A stretch of DNA of 64,000 nucleotides from Nostoc sp. ATCC 53789 (GTDB lineage Bacteria; Cyanobacteriota; Cyanobacteriia; Cyanobacteriales; Nostocaceae): positions 2,480,001-2,544,000 of the forward strand of contig NZ_CP046703.1 in NCBI RefSeq assembly GCF_009873495.1, given 5' to 3'. The notes beneath the pieces are model-generated. The model did not search any database and had not been told where the DNA came from. It saw only the letters and a program-made list of their open reading frames with translations. Numbering within the stretch: the stretch's first letter is position 1; every line of letters begins with the position of its first letter. Below, in pieces: positions 46,156-55,913 of the stretch. The position numbers and the translations under genes were made by a program.

Positions 46156-46507
46156 GACATCTGGATTACACTTTTGCCTCTAATTACAGTTAGTCATTTG
46201 TCATTTGTCATTTGTTATTAAACCGCGTCTACTGTGAAAACCGTAGTTTTTTGTAATGAGGCTAAAGTTCAAAACTCAAGCCACGACAGAATAATATACT
46301 CTCTTCAAAAACTCTAGGTTTCAAAATAGACGGGGTTTAGCTCCTAGCTAATGACCCTTACGGGTGACGCTCGTGCCTCTCTACGAGACGCTGCGCTAAC
46401 GCTAGCGCTGCGCTAACGCCAGTCACTGATGGGGGAAACCCCCTTGGCGCTAGCCTCTCCCTTTGGGAGAAGACCGTGCTGGCTCACCAATGACCAAGGA
46501 CAAATGA
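46156..46507. repeat. Repeat-rich gap between lysA and cdaA
   Basis: The 352 bases contain TCATTTG heptamers at 46194, 46201 and 46208 and a composite element at 46360-46500. The element has GCGCTAACGCTAGCGCTGCGCTAACG, a GGGGG-AAA-CCCCC hairpin (46431-46443), CTCTCCCTTTGGGAGAAGACCG and TGGCTCACCAATGACC. Read on the minus strand it matches the repeat before murQ (10597-10634) with an extra internal block. It contains no gene. lysA and cdaA lie on either side on the same strand, so the repeat would be transcribed between them. Confidence 0.8.
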
Positions 46508-47947
46508 CTAAATTTTCAGCCTTTCTGGTAGGCTATCTTGTCGAATTAAGTCTTGATAAGTTTCACGTTGCAAAATTAAATTCGCTTCGCCATTCGCCAC
46601 CACAACTGCTGCCGGTCGGGGCAAGCGGTTGTAGTTAGATGCCATACTGTAATTGTACGCACCAGTTCCCATAACTACGAGAATATCTCCTGGTTCAGTC
46701 TTTGGGAGTAGTGCATTTTTAATCAGAATATCTCCTGATTCACAATGTTTACCAGCAATTGTGACTGTTTGAGTTAAAGGAGAAGACATTTTATTGGCAA
46801 CTACTGCCCGATAAACTGATTGGTAAGTAATCGGGCGAGGATTATCGGACATTCCCCCATCGATCGCTACGTAGGTACGAATTTCTGGAATAACTTTGGA
46901 TGAACCAATAGTATAAGCAGTGACGCAAGCTGTGGCAATTAGCGATCGCCCTGGTTCACTCAGTAATTTCGGCAAAGGCAGATTTTCGACCGCACAGGCT
47001 TCTTGGACAACTTCACAAATTGCCTTCACCCACTCTTCAATGCTGGGAGGATCGTCTGATTCTGTATACTTAATCCCCAAACCACCGCCAACATTTAACT
47101 CTGTAATATTTAAACCATACTTTCCGGCATCTCGTAGCCATTGCACCATGACAGCAGCTAAATCTTGATGCGGTTGGCGCTCAAAAATTTGGGAACCAAT
47201 ATGAGCGTGTACCCCTACGCAGTCAAGGGTGGGTTGTTGACTGACAAAGGTAAATACTTCATCTAAATCGTTGGGATCAAAGCCAAATTTGCTATCTAAG
47301 TGTCCCGTGCGGATATATTCGTGAGTATGGCATTCAATACCGGGAGTTAGCCGTAGCATGATACGTATAGGGAGAGGGGATGAGGTAACATTTTCTCCCC
47401 CTGCTCCCCTGTTCCCCTGCTCCCCTGCTATTTCCACAAGAGTACGCAACTCATACCAGTTATCCGCCACAATGGTGACACCAGACTCGATCGCTAAAAT
47501 TAATTCTTCACGAGATTTATTATTTCCATGAAGGTAGATTTTCTCAGGACTAACACCTGCTTGCAAGGCGGTGTAAAGTTCGCCACCAGAAACTACATCG
47601 ATTCCTAAACCCTCTGATGCCGCGATCGCACAAACTGCTAAACAATTCCAAGCTTTTGAGGCGTACAATACTTGAGATTCGCCCTTGTAGTACTGCTTGA
47701 AAGCATCTCGGTATTGCTGACAAGCTGAACGCAGGGTTTCTTCATCTAAAATATATAAAGGTGAACCAAATTGCTTAACTAGGGTTGTGACATCACATCC
47801 ACCAATTTCTAGGGAGTCATGATTATGAACTCTAGCAGTTAGGGGTAAAAGTTCCTGATTAGGCGAGAGATTTGGGTTAGTGTCGCGCCTTTGAGGTAAA
47901 TATTGACTTCCAGAATGTTGAACCCCAGTGGGGTGAGTCGATACCAT
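46508..47947 (-). CDS. lysA: Diaminopimelate decarboxylase
   Basis: LysA decarboxylates meso-diaminopimelate to L-lysine with pyridoxal phosphate, the last lysine step, and draws on the same pool used for peptidoglycan. The 479-residue protein has the PLP lysine in VLYASKAWNC (about residue 90), the phosphate-contact region GVHAHIGSQI, LSEPGRSLIATACV and the C-terminal catalytic Cys in GKHCESGDIL, followed by GTGAYNYSMASNYN. The N-terminal ~45 residues are a variable lead. Around residues 174-189 a Gly-rich stretch (GEQGNRGAGGENVTSS) encoded by a C-rich repeat is inserted in frame before IRIMLRLTPG. Confidence 0.95.
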   Translation of the reverse strand: MVSTHPTGVQHSGSQYLPQRRDTNPNLSPNQELLPLTARVHNHDSLEIGGCDVTTLVKQFGSPLYILDEETLRSACQQYRDAFKQYYKGESQVLYASKAWNCLAVCAIAASEGLGIDVVSGGELYTALQAGVSPEKIYLHGNNKSREELILAIESGVTIVADNWYELRTLVEIAGEQGNRGAGGENVTSSPLPIRIMLRLTPGIECHTHEYIRTGHLDSKFGFDPNDLDEVFTFVSQQPTLDCVGVHAHIGSQIFERQPHQDLAAVMVQWLRDAGKYGLNITELNVGGGLGIKYTESDDPPSIEEWVKAICEVVQEACAVENLPLPKLLSEPGRSLIATACVTAYTIGSSKVIPEIRTYVAIDGGMSDNPRPITYQSVYRAVVANKMSSPLTQTVTIAGKHCESGDILIKNALLPKTEPGDILVVMGTGAYNYSMASNYNRLPRPAAVVVANGEANLILQRETYQDLIRQDSLPERLKI

Positions 47948-48039
47948 AAATATAAAAGTTGTCCTTGTTCAAATTACGGGCTTTGAGTTCGTCTCCCGAT
48001 TCCCAGTTTACAAAGGGTTTGTAATCTTATTCAATAAAT

Positions 48040-48591
48040 GTGATCTCATTAGACTTAGAAATTAAATTACTGACACCAGATAATCTCAGTGCAATTCTGG
48101 AACTAGATCAAGCCTGTTTTGGCGGACTTTGGACAATGGAAGGCTACAAACGAGAATTGGATAGCCCCAACAGCGATTTACTCGGTTTATTTTCCCCATT
48201 CTCCAACGTTAGTTTGTTAGGAATGGGTTGCTTTTGGTCAATTTTAGAGGAAGCCCACATTACAATTTTGGCGGTTCATCCCCAATATCACCGTCAAGGT
48301 TTGGGTGCGGCTTTACTATATTCACTCCTTAAGACAGCTTGCGATCGCGGAATGGAGCGAGCTACCCTCGAAGTCCGAGCTTCCAACTTGGCGGCAATAT
48401 CTTTATATCAAAAATTTGGCTTCAAAACAGCCGGACGGCGGCGGGGTTACTACCAAGATAACGGTGAGGATGCGCTAATCCTTTGGCTCCCCGATTTACA
48501 ACACTCCAAATTTCAAACAACTTTAGACCAGTGGTATGCCACAATCAGCGATCGCCTTAGCAAATCCTCTTGGCATTTACTTTTTAAGTAG
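48040..48591 (+). CDS. rimI: Ribosomal protein S18-alanine N-acetyltransferase RimI-like
   Basis: A 183-residue GNAT acetyltransferase. The acetyl-CoA loop is AVHPQYHRQGLGAAL (about residues 86-100); RATLEVRASNLAAISLYQKFGF and RRRGYYQDNGEDALIL are typical of RimI, which acetylates the N-terminal alanine of ribosomal protein S18 in E. coli. The N-terminal substrate segment is ILELDQACFGGLWTMEGYKREL. It starts at a GTG (48040); the overlapping ATG at 48038 reads straight into TGA. About 35 extra C-terminal residues extend beyond the E. coli length. Other GNAT substrates cannot be excluded. Confidence 0.88.
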   Translation: MISLDLEIKLLTPDNLSAILELDQACFGGLWTMEGYKRELDSPNSDLLGLFSPFSNVSLLGMGCFWSILEEAHITILAVHPQYHRQGLGAALLYSLLKTACDRGMERATLEVRASNLAAISLYQKFGFKTAGRRRGYYQDNGEDALILWLPDLQHSKFQTTLDQWYATISDRLSKSSWHLLFK

Positions 48592-49001
48592 TTGGAATTA
48601 AAGGCTTGCGATCGCCTTCAGCAAAAAAAGCAACTTTGCTGCGCTTAATTAGATTTAAATATTCTATAGATAATGAACGAGCTATAAGTGAAATCTATAT
48701 AAGCCTATTCTGCTTGATATTTACAAGTGTATGTGGTATATGTAGATGTTTGGGATTAAGTAAAAAACTCTCAATATAAGCAGTCAGCTATTTGTAATAA
48801 ATCTCAAAAAGTCCCAAAAACGCTGGTGAACTAAAGCTCCTCAGTACACTAGCCGAATAAAAGCAGTCAATAGTTAACAATTAGCCCATCAACTAAAGTC
48901 ATAGCTTCAGGATGTCTATAATCTGTTATACAGGCATCCAAAAGCTTTGCCTGTGCTAAAATCAGCATACCGGCACGACCGCAGGTGATGGGAAAAATGC
49001 C
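48592..49001. other. Intergenic region upstream of clpC
   Basis: These 410 bases contain a GCGATCGC octamer just after rimI and otherwise AT-rich sequence. The last ~130 bases before clpC should hold its promoter and leader, but I see no identifiable CtsR-type operator or other named site. No gene is seen. Confidence 0.5.
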
Positions 49002-51470
49002 ATGTTTGAACGCTTCACAGAAAAAGCCATTAAGGTAATCATGCTGGCCCAAGAAGAGGCCCGCCGTTTAGGTCACAACTTTGTCGGAACCGAGCAGATC
49101 CTCCTGGGTCTGATTGGCGAAGGCACTGGAGTGGCTGCCAAGGTGCTGAAATCGATGGGCGTCAATCTTAAAGATGCCCGAATTGAAGTTGAAAAAATTA
49201 TAGGACGGGGATCAGGCTTTGTTGCCGTGGAAATTCCGTTTACGCCACGGGCAAAGCGAGTTCTAGAACTCTCCTTGGAAGAAGCACGCCAACTGGGGCA
49301 TAACTACATTGGCACCGAGCATCTGCTGTTGGGCCTAATCCGCGAAGGGGAAGGTGTCGCAGCCAGGGTGCTAGAAAACCTCGGTGTGGATCTATCTAAG
49401 GTAAGAACCCAAGTCATCCGTATGTTGGGAGAAACTGCCGAAGTTTCACCAGGCGGCTCATCCGGGCGCACAAAAACCCCAACTCTGGATGAATTTGGCT
49501 CAAACCTGACCCAGATGGCGATAGACAATAAGCTCGATCCAGTGGTGGGACGCGCCAAGGAAATTGAGCGGGTGATCCAGATATTGGGTCGCCGAACCAA
49601 AAATAACCCAGTGCTGATTGGGGAACCAGGGGTTGGTAAAACTGCGATCGCTGAAGGTTTAGCTTCACGCATTGCCACCAAAGATGTCCCTGACATCCTG
49701 GAAGATAAACGCGTCGTCACGTTGGATATTGGTTTGCTCGTAGCAGGAACCAAGTACCGGGGTGAATTTGAAGAACGCTTGAAAAAAATCATGGATGAAA
49801 TCCGCTCTGCGGGTAATGTCATTCTCGTGATTGATGAGGTACACACCTTAATTGGTGCAGGTGCAGCCGAAGGTGCTATTGACGCAGCGAATATCCTCAA
49901 ACCAGCTTTGGCCAGAGGTGAGTTGCAGTGCATCGGAGCTACAACCTTAGATGAATACCGGAAGCACATCGAGCGAGATGCAGCGCTAGAGCGGCGTTTC
50001 CAACCAGTGATGGTTGGTGAACCTACAGTTGATGAAACAATTGAAATTTTATATGGTCTGCGCGAACGCTACGAGCAACACCATAAACTGAAAATCTCCG
50101 ACGAAGCATTAGTGGCGGCGGCGAAGTTATCAGACCGTTACATTAGCGATCGCTTCCTCCCAGATAAAGCCATCGACTTAGTTGATGAAGCTGGTTCTAG
50201 AGTGCGCTTGATTAACTCCCAACTGCCACCCGCAGCCAAAGAGTTAGACAAAGAACTGCGTCAGATATTAAAAGAAAAAGATGATGCAGTGCGCTCTCAA
50301 GACTTTGACAAAGCTGGAGAACTGCGCGATCGCGAAATGGAAATCAAAGCCGAAATCCGAGCGATCGCTCAAAGCAAGACCAATGCAACTGGTACAGAAG
50401 GTGAAGAACCTGTAGTTACAGAAGAAGACATTGCCCACATTGTCGCTTCTTGGACTGGGGTACCGGTGAACAAACTCACCGAATCTGAATCTGAAAAGCT
50501 GCTGCACATGGAAGATACCTTGCATCAGCGTTTAATTGGTCAAGATGAAGCTGTGAAAGCAGTTTCACGGGCAATTCGTCGCGCTCGTGTCGGTTTGAAG
50601 AATCCCAATCGACCCATAGCTAGCTTTGTCTTCTCTGGGCCTACTGGTGTGGGTAAAACCGAGTTGGCGAAATCCTTAGCTGCTTACTTCTTCGGTTCCG
50701 AAGAAGCGATGATCCGCTTAGATATGTCCGAATACATGGAGCGTCACACCGTCAGCAAGCTGATTGGTTCCCCTCCAGGTTATGTTGGCTATAACGAAGG
50801 TGGTCAGCTGACTGAAGCCGTGCGGCGGCGACCTTACACCGTGGTGTTGTTCGACGAAATCGAAAAAGCGCACCCCGATGTCTTCAACATGCTGTTGCAA
50901 ATTTTGGAAGACGGTCGGTTAACTGATGCCAAAGGTCGCACGGTAGACTTCAAGAACACCTTGCTGATTTTAACTTCCAATATTGGTTCTAAGGTAATTG
51001 AAAAAGGCGGTAGCGGTATCGGCTTTGAATTCTCCGAAGATGCCAGCGAGTCAACTTACAACCGGATTCGCTCTTTAGTCAACGAAGAACTCAAGCAGTA
51101 CTTCCGTCCAGAGTTCCTCAACCGACTCGATGAAATTATCGTCTTCCGTCAGTTGAACAAGCCGGAAGTGACCCAAATCGCCGAAATTATGCTCAAGGAA
51201 GTATTTGGTCGTCTGACGGAAAAGGGTATCACCTTAGAAGTCACAGACCGCTTCAAGGATCGTTTGATCCAAGAAGGTTACAGTCCCAGCTACGGTGCAA
51301 GGCCATTACGTCGGGCAATTATGCGCCTGTTAGAAGATAGCCTAGCAGAAGAAATTCTGTCTGGTCGTATCAAAGATGGCGATACAGCCCTTGTTGATGT
51401 GGATGAAAATGGCATTGTCCAAGTTAGTTCTCAACAGCGTCGGGAATTGTTACCCCAAGGTGTTGAGTAA
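49002..51470 (+). CDS. clpC: ATP-dependent Clp protease ATP-binding subunit ClpC
   Basis: This 822-residue Hsp100 unfoldase feeds substrates to ClpP-type proteases; ClpC is the main Clp unfoldase of cyanobacteria and chloroplasts. Domains: a double Clp_N repeat (about 3-145), AAA1 with Walker A GEPGVGKT and Walker [10 protein letters not shown], a middle domain with the UVR-like motif ([17 protein letters not shown]), and AAA2 with Walker [23 protein letters not shown] and sensor-2 GARPLRRAI. The IGF loop that docks on ClpP is present ([10 protein letters not shown]). Length and motifs are complete. A strong terminator follows. Confidence 0.97.
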   Translation: MFERFTEKAIKVIMLAQEEARRLGHNFVGTEQILLGLIGEGTGVAAKVLKSMGVNLKDARIEVEKIIGRGSGFVAVEIPFTPRAKRVLELSLEEARQLGHNYIGTEHLLLGLIREGEGVAARVLENLGVDLSKVRTQVIRMLGETAEVSPGGSSGRTKTPTLDEFGSNLTQMAIDNKLDPVVGRAKEIERVIQILGRRTKNNPVLIGEPGVGKTAIAEGLASRIATKDVPDILEDKRVVTLDIGLLVAGTKYRGEFEERLKKIMDEIRSAGNVILVIDEVHTLIGAGAAEGAIDAANILKPALARGELQCIGATTLDEYRKHIERDAALERRFQPVMVGEPTVDETIEILYGLRERYEQHHKLKISDEALVAAAKLSDRYISDRFLPDKAIDLVDEAGSRVRLINSQLPPAAKELDKELRQILKEKDDAVRSQDFDKAGELRDREMEIKAEIRAIAQSKTNATGTEGEEPVVTEEDIAHIVASWTGVPVNKLTESESEKLLHMEDTLHQRLIGQDEAVKAVSRAIRRARVGLKNPNRPIASFVFSGPTGVGKTELAKSLAAYFFGSEEAMIRLDMSEYMERHTVSKLIGSPPGYVGYNEGGQLTEAVRRRPYTVVLFDEIEKAHPDVFNMLLQILEDGRLTDAKGRTVDFKNTLLILTSNIGSKVIEKGGSGIGFEFSEDASESTYNRIRSLVNEELKQYFRPEFLNRLDEIIVFRQLNKPEVTQIAEIMLKEVFGRLTEKGITLEVTDRFKDRLIQEGYSPSYGARPLRRAIMRLLEDSLAEEILSGRIKDGDTALVDVDENGIVQVSSQQRRELLPQGVE

Positions 51471-51510
51471 GATTTAGGGTTTGGGATTTAAATCTCAAAT
51501 AAAAAATTAG

Positions 51511-51546
51511 AAAACGGTAGAGCAATAAATACTCTACCGTTTTTTA
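51511..51546 (+). terminator. Rho-independent terminator after clpC
   Basis: ACGGTAGAG (51514-51522) pairs perfectly with CTCTACCGT (51532-51540), preceded by AAA and followed by six T (51541-51546). It sits about 40 bases after the clpC stop. Confidence 0.9.
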
Positions 51547-51771
51547 TTCACTAAATATTCATTAACTACTTCAAATTTGGATCTAGTAGCATTTGGTCTG
51601 CGGTAGTATATTGTTCACTATTATCGAGGGTGGATTGGTAACAATTGAATAGTTTTAGCTTTCCTGATCCAATTTTGATAGTTATTTAGAAGTTATGAAA
51701 TTGAATTGGGAGATTTCTGTAGATGAAGTGAGGCGATTAAAATTGCATTGGTGCTTAATTGTAAAAATTGC

Positions 51772-52338
51772 TTAATTCATCAGATAAAAACAGAAAATTT
51801 CTGTTATTTTACCTTTTTCAACAGAAAAATTTAAACCTCCAGGGCTGGGTTCTTCAACTATATAATTTAAATTGGTAACTTTACCATCTTGAGATATTTC
51901 AGTTTTTCCATAGGTTCTAATCACTTTTGATTGTCTGTCACCTACTTTTAGTCCATCTATGGTCGAATATTTAGAACTAGTTGCTTTAATTTGATAAACA
52001 GTAAAGTTACCTGGTTTAGCACCTTCATCTAAATCAAGTGTGATGCCTGCATATTTAAGAGTACGAATTTTACCAATAGCAGGTATAAAACCATTTTCTA
52101 CTTTTACAGGTTTACCTAAAATTTTTCTGACTTGTGTCTCGGACATAGAAAGTTTTACTCCACCTATTCCTAGACGTTCAATAGTTATTCCTGTTGATTG
52201 ATTATTAGTATTCTGAGAAATTTGATAGTAAGTAGTGGTAGCAGTTACTTGATTATGGGTGTAACTAGTCAAGGGAACAACAAAAGTAGCGATGCCTACG
52301 GCGGGCTGCGCCAACGCCAACAAAACTTCTCTTAACAT
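51772..52338 (-). CDS. Putative exported protein with BamE/SmpA-like repeats
   Basis: I do not recognise a named family for this 188-residue protein. Two halves show the small outer-membrane-lipoprotein pattern: GIGGVKLSMSETQVRKILGKPVKV (about 57-80) and IDGLKVGDRQSKVIRTYGKTEIS (about 126-148), each followed by strands such as LKYAGITLDL and LNYIVEEP. This resembles tandem BamE/SmpA-like folds. The N-terminal 30 residues are hydrophobic like a signal peptide. Part of that leader (ALAQPAVGIA) is encoded by a dispersed Nostoc repeat (52291-52318), directly after a truncated DUF2079 gene, so the present N-terminus may be a recent fusion and export is uncertain. Confidence 0.6.
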   Translation of the reverse strand: MLREVLLALAQPAVGIATFVVPLTSYTHNQVTATTTYYQISQNTNNQSTGITIERLGIGGVKLSMSETQVRKILGKPVKVENGFIPAIGKIRTLKYAGITLDLDEGAKPGNFTVYQIKATSSKYSTIDGLKVGDRQSKVIRTYGKTEISQDGKVTNLNYIVEEPSPGGLNFSVEKGKITEIFCFYLMN

Positions 52339-52357
52339 AATTGCATACTCGACTATC

Positions 52358-52876
52358 CAAGACTAAGATAATACTCAAACAAAACCATCCTACCTGACCT
52401 AATCGTGCTGCTAAAACCGCCGCTAAAAGTAGTGGTACAGCGATCACTTCTGGGTGAAAATCAAATAGATTGGCGTTAAACACCAACGGATACAGCAGAT
52501 ATACAAATGCGATCGCTATTGCTTAGTTTTCTTTCAGTCCAGCTTGGCGGGCTAGATACCAAGTCGGCAAAGCGCCTAATGCCAAAGCAAATGCCTGCAC
52601 AGCAAATAACCAGTAAACACTAGGGTAGATTTTATAGAGTAAAGCTAAGGGATAGAATATCCAAGCAGCATGATCGCCGAGAATATGAAAACCCATGAAA
52701 GAACTAATAGGCGGTTGCCCTTGACTAATTAAATAAATTGCCTGGTCAAAAATCCCCAAATCAAAAGCAGTTGATTGAAACAACTCGTGTCGTAAGCTGC
52801 TGCACCCAAACAAAATTAAGGCACTCACGCCAATTATCCAACCGAGATAACCAAGCTGATTCAGTTTTTTTCTCAT
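52358..52876 (-). pseudogene. Truncated DUF2079 membrane protein gene
   Basis: From the ATG at 52876 the frame encodes a DUF2079 N-terminus: a membrane helix, then STAFDLGIFDQAIYLISQGQPP and FMGFHILGDHAAWIFYPLALL. After GLKEN comes TAA (52523-52525), where a one-base change from CAA would give Gln. The same frame then continues AIAIAFVYLLYPLVFNANLF and DFHPEVIAVPLLLAAVLAARL to IILVL near 52358, where homology stops. DUF2079 proteins usually have around 450-500 residues, so a nonsense mutation and loss of the C-terminal two thirds make this a pseudogene. The intact family is a polytopic GT-C-like membrane protein. Confidence 0.85.
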
Positions 52877-52953
52877 GCCATCAAAAAAGTATTCATCGTG
52901 AGTATTTTAGATACATAATTAGCAATATTATTCACTACCCTAATCAGCCTTAA

Positions 52954-54522
52954 ATGTATCGCCCAAATATTGTAAAGCTATTCACAAAAAGAACTATAAT
53001 TTTCGCACCAAAAAAATGGTTATTTAGCTTGCTAGTAATATCTCTAGTTCTATGGCTAATATTTTTGGGAAATTCCCCTTTACGAGACTGGGATGAAGGC
53101 ACTTACGCTCTAGTCGCCAGAGAAATTTACCGGACTGGTAACTGGCTTTATCCCACCCTTCAGGGAGAACCATTTTTATTAAAACCGCCTTTGATGCAAT
53201 GGTTAATTGCTTTGTGCTACCAACTAGGAGGAGTGCAAGAGTTAACCACACGCTTACCTGGTGCGATTTTAACTGCCTTGGGTGTGCCTTTGCTTTATTT
53301 AGTGGGGTGTTTGGCTTTTAAACAAAATTTACCTGCTCTATTTGCTGCTTTAGTTTACTTGACAATGTTGCCTGTGGTGCGTCATGGACGACTGGCAATG
53401 TTAGATGGGATGACTATTTCTTTTTTCTTATTGTTGTTATTTTGTCTTTTAAAGGCACGTCAGAATCGAAAATATGCTCTAGGCGTGGGATTTTGTCTAG
53501 GGTTAATTATTCTGACTAAGGGAACGATAGTTTTATTATTGGGGGCGATCGCCTGTTTATTCTTACTTGCAGATCGACAATTAGCTTTGTTGAAAAGCCC
53601 CTATTTATGGATAGGAATTTTATTAGGAAATGCTCCTGCGATCGCTTGGTATCTTGCTCAATGGCAACATTATGGTAATACTTTTTTAGAGGTGCATTTT
53701 CAAGCACAAGCTTTTGACCGCCTTACACAAACTGTTGAAGGTAATAGCGGGCCTGTTTGGTACTATTTATTAGAATTACTCAAATATGGTTTTCCCTGGC
53801 TGTTATTTTTACCTGGAGGGCTTTATCTAGCTTGGAAAAAACGTTATGAAACTTGGGGTTCTCTAGTTCTTTTGGTCATAATTATTTACTTAGGAACTAT
53901 TTCTTTTATGAGAACTAAGCTTCCGTGGTATGTCATGCCTGTATATCCATTCTTAGCCTTGGCAATTGGTGCTAATTTGAGCGAAGTTTGGCAGAATCGT
54001 CATTTTCGAGTGCGAAGCTGGACAATATTTTTGGGTATTATTTCTATTGCTGGTTTCGGAGGTTGTGTTTACTTTTTTATTAAGAAACAGCCTATTTTGA
54101 TAGTCATGAGCATTGTTTTGATAATAAGTATGGGCATCGCAGCATGGCTAGTTAAACAGCGCGATCGCAACTTTATTCCAGTGTTATTTACAGGCATGTA
54201 TTTAGTGTTAACCCTGTTGGTAAGTTCGCAATCATGGATTTGGGAATTGAATGAAGCTTTTCCAGTCAAGCCAGTAGCAGCATTAATTCGGGCAAATGTT
54301 TCACCAGGAACACAAATTTACACCTCTTTTGCTTATGGCCGTCCCAGTTTAGATTTTTATAGCGATTGCAAGGTAACTGCTACAACTGTGCCACTTCTAC
54401 AAAAAATGTTATCAAATAAATCTTATTTGCTGTTAGATAATGGGGCTTTACAGCAAATAAATTTAACTGGTAGTAAAATTCTAGGAGCAACTAACGAATT
54501 TACACTAATTATTAAAAATTAA
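52954..54522 (+). CDS. ArnT-like family 39 membrane glycosyltransferase
   Basis: A 522-residue GT-C enzyme with about 12 membrane helices. The first periplasmic loop carries the acidic catalytic motif RDWDEGTYALVAREI (Asp45, Asp47, Glu48), followed by EPFLLKPPLMQWL, as in ArnT and other PMT-family enzymes that move a sugar from a polyprenyl-phosphate donor to a lipid, protein or glycan acceptor. A small globular tail (about 440-522) follows the helices. The acceptor is unknown. It begins a cluster of membrane glycosyltransferases and is transcribed divergently from the DUF2079 remnant. Confidence 0.88.
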   Translation: MYRPNIVKLFTKRTIIFAPKKWLFSLLVISLVLWLIFLGNSPLRDWDEGTYALVAREIYRTGNWLYPTLQGEPFLLKPPLMQWLIALCYQLGGVQELTTRLPGAILTALGVPLLYLVGCLAFKQNLPALFAALVYLTMLPVVRHGRLAMLDGMTISFFLLLLFCLLKARQNRKYALGVGFCLGLIILTKGTIVLLLGAIACLFLLADRQLALLKSPYLWIGILLGNAPAIAWYLAQWQHYGNTFLEVHFQAQAFDRLTQTVEGNSGPVWYYLLELLKYGFPWLLFLPGGLYLAWKKRYETWGSLVLLVIIIYLGTISFMRTKLPWYVMPVYPFLALAIGANLSEVWQNRHFRVRSWTIFLGIISIAGFGGCVYFFIKKQPILIVMSIVLIISMGIAAWLVKQRDRNFIPVLFTGMYLVLTLLVSSQSWIWELNEAFPVKPVAALIRANVSPGTQIYTSFAYGRPSLDFYSDCKVTATTVPLLQKMLSNKSYLLLDNGALQQINLTGSKILGATNEFTLIIKN

Positions 54523-54610
54523 TTATACCAAAAGCTACAGATACCCGACTTTTGAAATCAGTCAGGTATCTTATTTATCGATAAAACACTAATAAATAAT
54601 ATTAATCAAA

Positions 54611-55876
54611 TTAAGCTACCCAAAGATCGCGGGCAAATCGAATAGAGAATGTCAACATTAGTATTCCAAAAAAGTACATGATTGGGTATCCCCAACGAGG
54701 ATAACGGGCAAGTAATAATCCAAATGCCATTGACAGCGATACAATACCATAAGCGTAGCGTTCGGCCGAGGCTGTAATTCCAGTGTTTAAAATTAAAGCC
54801 AAGGAAGAAAACCCATAGACAACAGTAACAAGGGGAATTTTAGCGCGTGATAACCATAGTAAATATATCCCACCAAAAACTAGTGGGATTTTTAGTAATT
54901 CATCTCCTGCCAATAACCACAACAATAGCCATAAAAAACATATTCCATTGCGGAATTTAACCATCCCCAGATGTAAACGAAAGCGCCATAATAAACAGGC
55001 ACTACCAATAATTATTAACAATAATAACGGATGCAAAGGGTCTTTAATATAGCCAGCTTTAAAATTAGTGAAACCTATCGTAATTTGCATCAGCATCTGC
55101 CACCAACCCTGCCAAGCAAATCCTGCTGCATCACCACGCCACGCTTTTTGTGCATGGATGAAGGCCAAAGCATCGCCAAATTTAATTTGACAATAAAGGC
55201 TATACAGAGATATACCCAAACCAACACTTAAACTGGCAATATAGGCTTTTATCCCTCTACGTTCTTTCCAAGAAACAAACAGAAAAGCTGGTATAAGAGC
55301 AACTCCAGGTAATCGTGTGGCTGTAGATAATGCTCCCCAAAATCCTGCCCAAATATATTGCTTTTTATCAAAAGCTCGTAATGCAGATGTGGTACATAAC
55401 AAAAATAGACCTTCAGTGTAAATTACGGTTCCATAAAGAGAATAGGGACACCATACTAAAGTAGCTGTTACCCATCGTGCTGTCCTTGTGCCGTAATGCT
55501 CATGTACCCAACGATAAAGTATTATTAAGGTAGCTAAAAAAGCCGAATTATTAACTAATATAGCTGCTACTTTAGGAGAAAAGCCAATCAACATAACTAT
55601 ACGACTTAATAAAGGAAATAAAGGAAAAAATGCAACCGTGTGTATTTCCTTTACGTCACTAGAGAAATCATAACCATAAGTCATAATTTTCTCATACCAA
55701 ACACTATCCCAAGCATAAAAAACATCCCAACTAAACGTAGCAGCAACGCTATTAGATGGGGCTGGAAATAATGGAGCAATCAGTAACATTGCGATAGCTA
55801 TTAGAAGCCTACTAGATAGCCACATTACTATGACAAAAAATAAGCCATCCGGCAAAAATTTTTTCTCTATATTCAT
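54611..55876 (-). CDS. PIG-V-like mannosyltransferase family membrane protein (copy 1)
   Basis: A 421-residue polytopic GT-C-like protein. The first loop has SWDVFYAWDSVWYEKIMTYGYDF (about 49-71), with the Trp-Asp-Ser-x-x-Tyr pattern of PIG-V-type mannosyltransferases, then HTVAFFPLFPLLSRIVMLIG and YTEGLFLLCTTSALRAFDKKQY. Such enzymes use polyprenyl-phosphate-mannose in eukaryotes; bacterial members are largely uncharacterised. A clear paralog is encoded at 59230-60537. The gene lies 37 bases downstream of the GT-C gene at 55914-57068, so the two are probably co-transcribed. Confidence 0.85.
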   Translation of the reverse strand: MNIEKKFLPDGLFFVIVMWLSSRLLIAIAMLLIAPLFPAPSNSVAATFSWDVFYAWDSVWYEKIMTYGYDFSSDVKEIHTVAFFPLFPLLSRIVMLIGFSPKVAAILVNNSAFLATLIILYRWVHEHYGTRTARWVTATLVWCPYSLYGTVIYTEGLFLLCTTSALRAFDKKQYIWAGFWGALSTATRLPGVALIPAFLFVSWKERRGIKAYIASLSVGLGISLYSLYCQIKFGDALAFIHAQKAWRGDAAGFAWQGWWQMLMQITIGFTNFKAGYIKDPLHPLLLLIIIGSACLLWRFRLHLGMVKFRNGICFLWLLLWLLAGDELLKIPLVFGGIYLLWLSRAKIPLVTVVYGFSSLALILNTGITASAERYAYGIVSLSMAFGLLLARYPRWGYPIMYFFGILMLTFSIRFARDLWVA

Positions 55877-55913
55877 TTCTTTTAAATAGATACATTAACT
55901 TTTTATTGATGCG

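Noticed and set aside
49304..49969. 221-codon antisense reading frame inside clpC
   Set aside because: It is opposite the conserved N-terminal and AAA1 domains of ClpC and its composition (Ser/Pro/Arg-rich) is that of a shadow frame.
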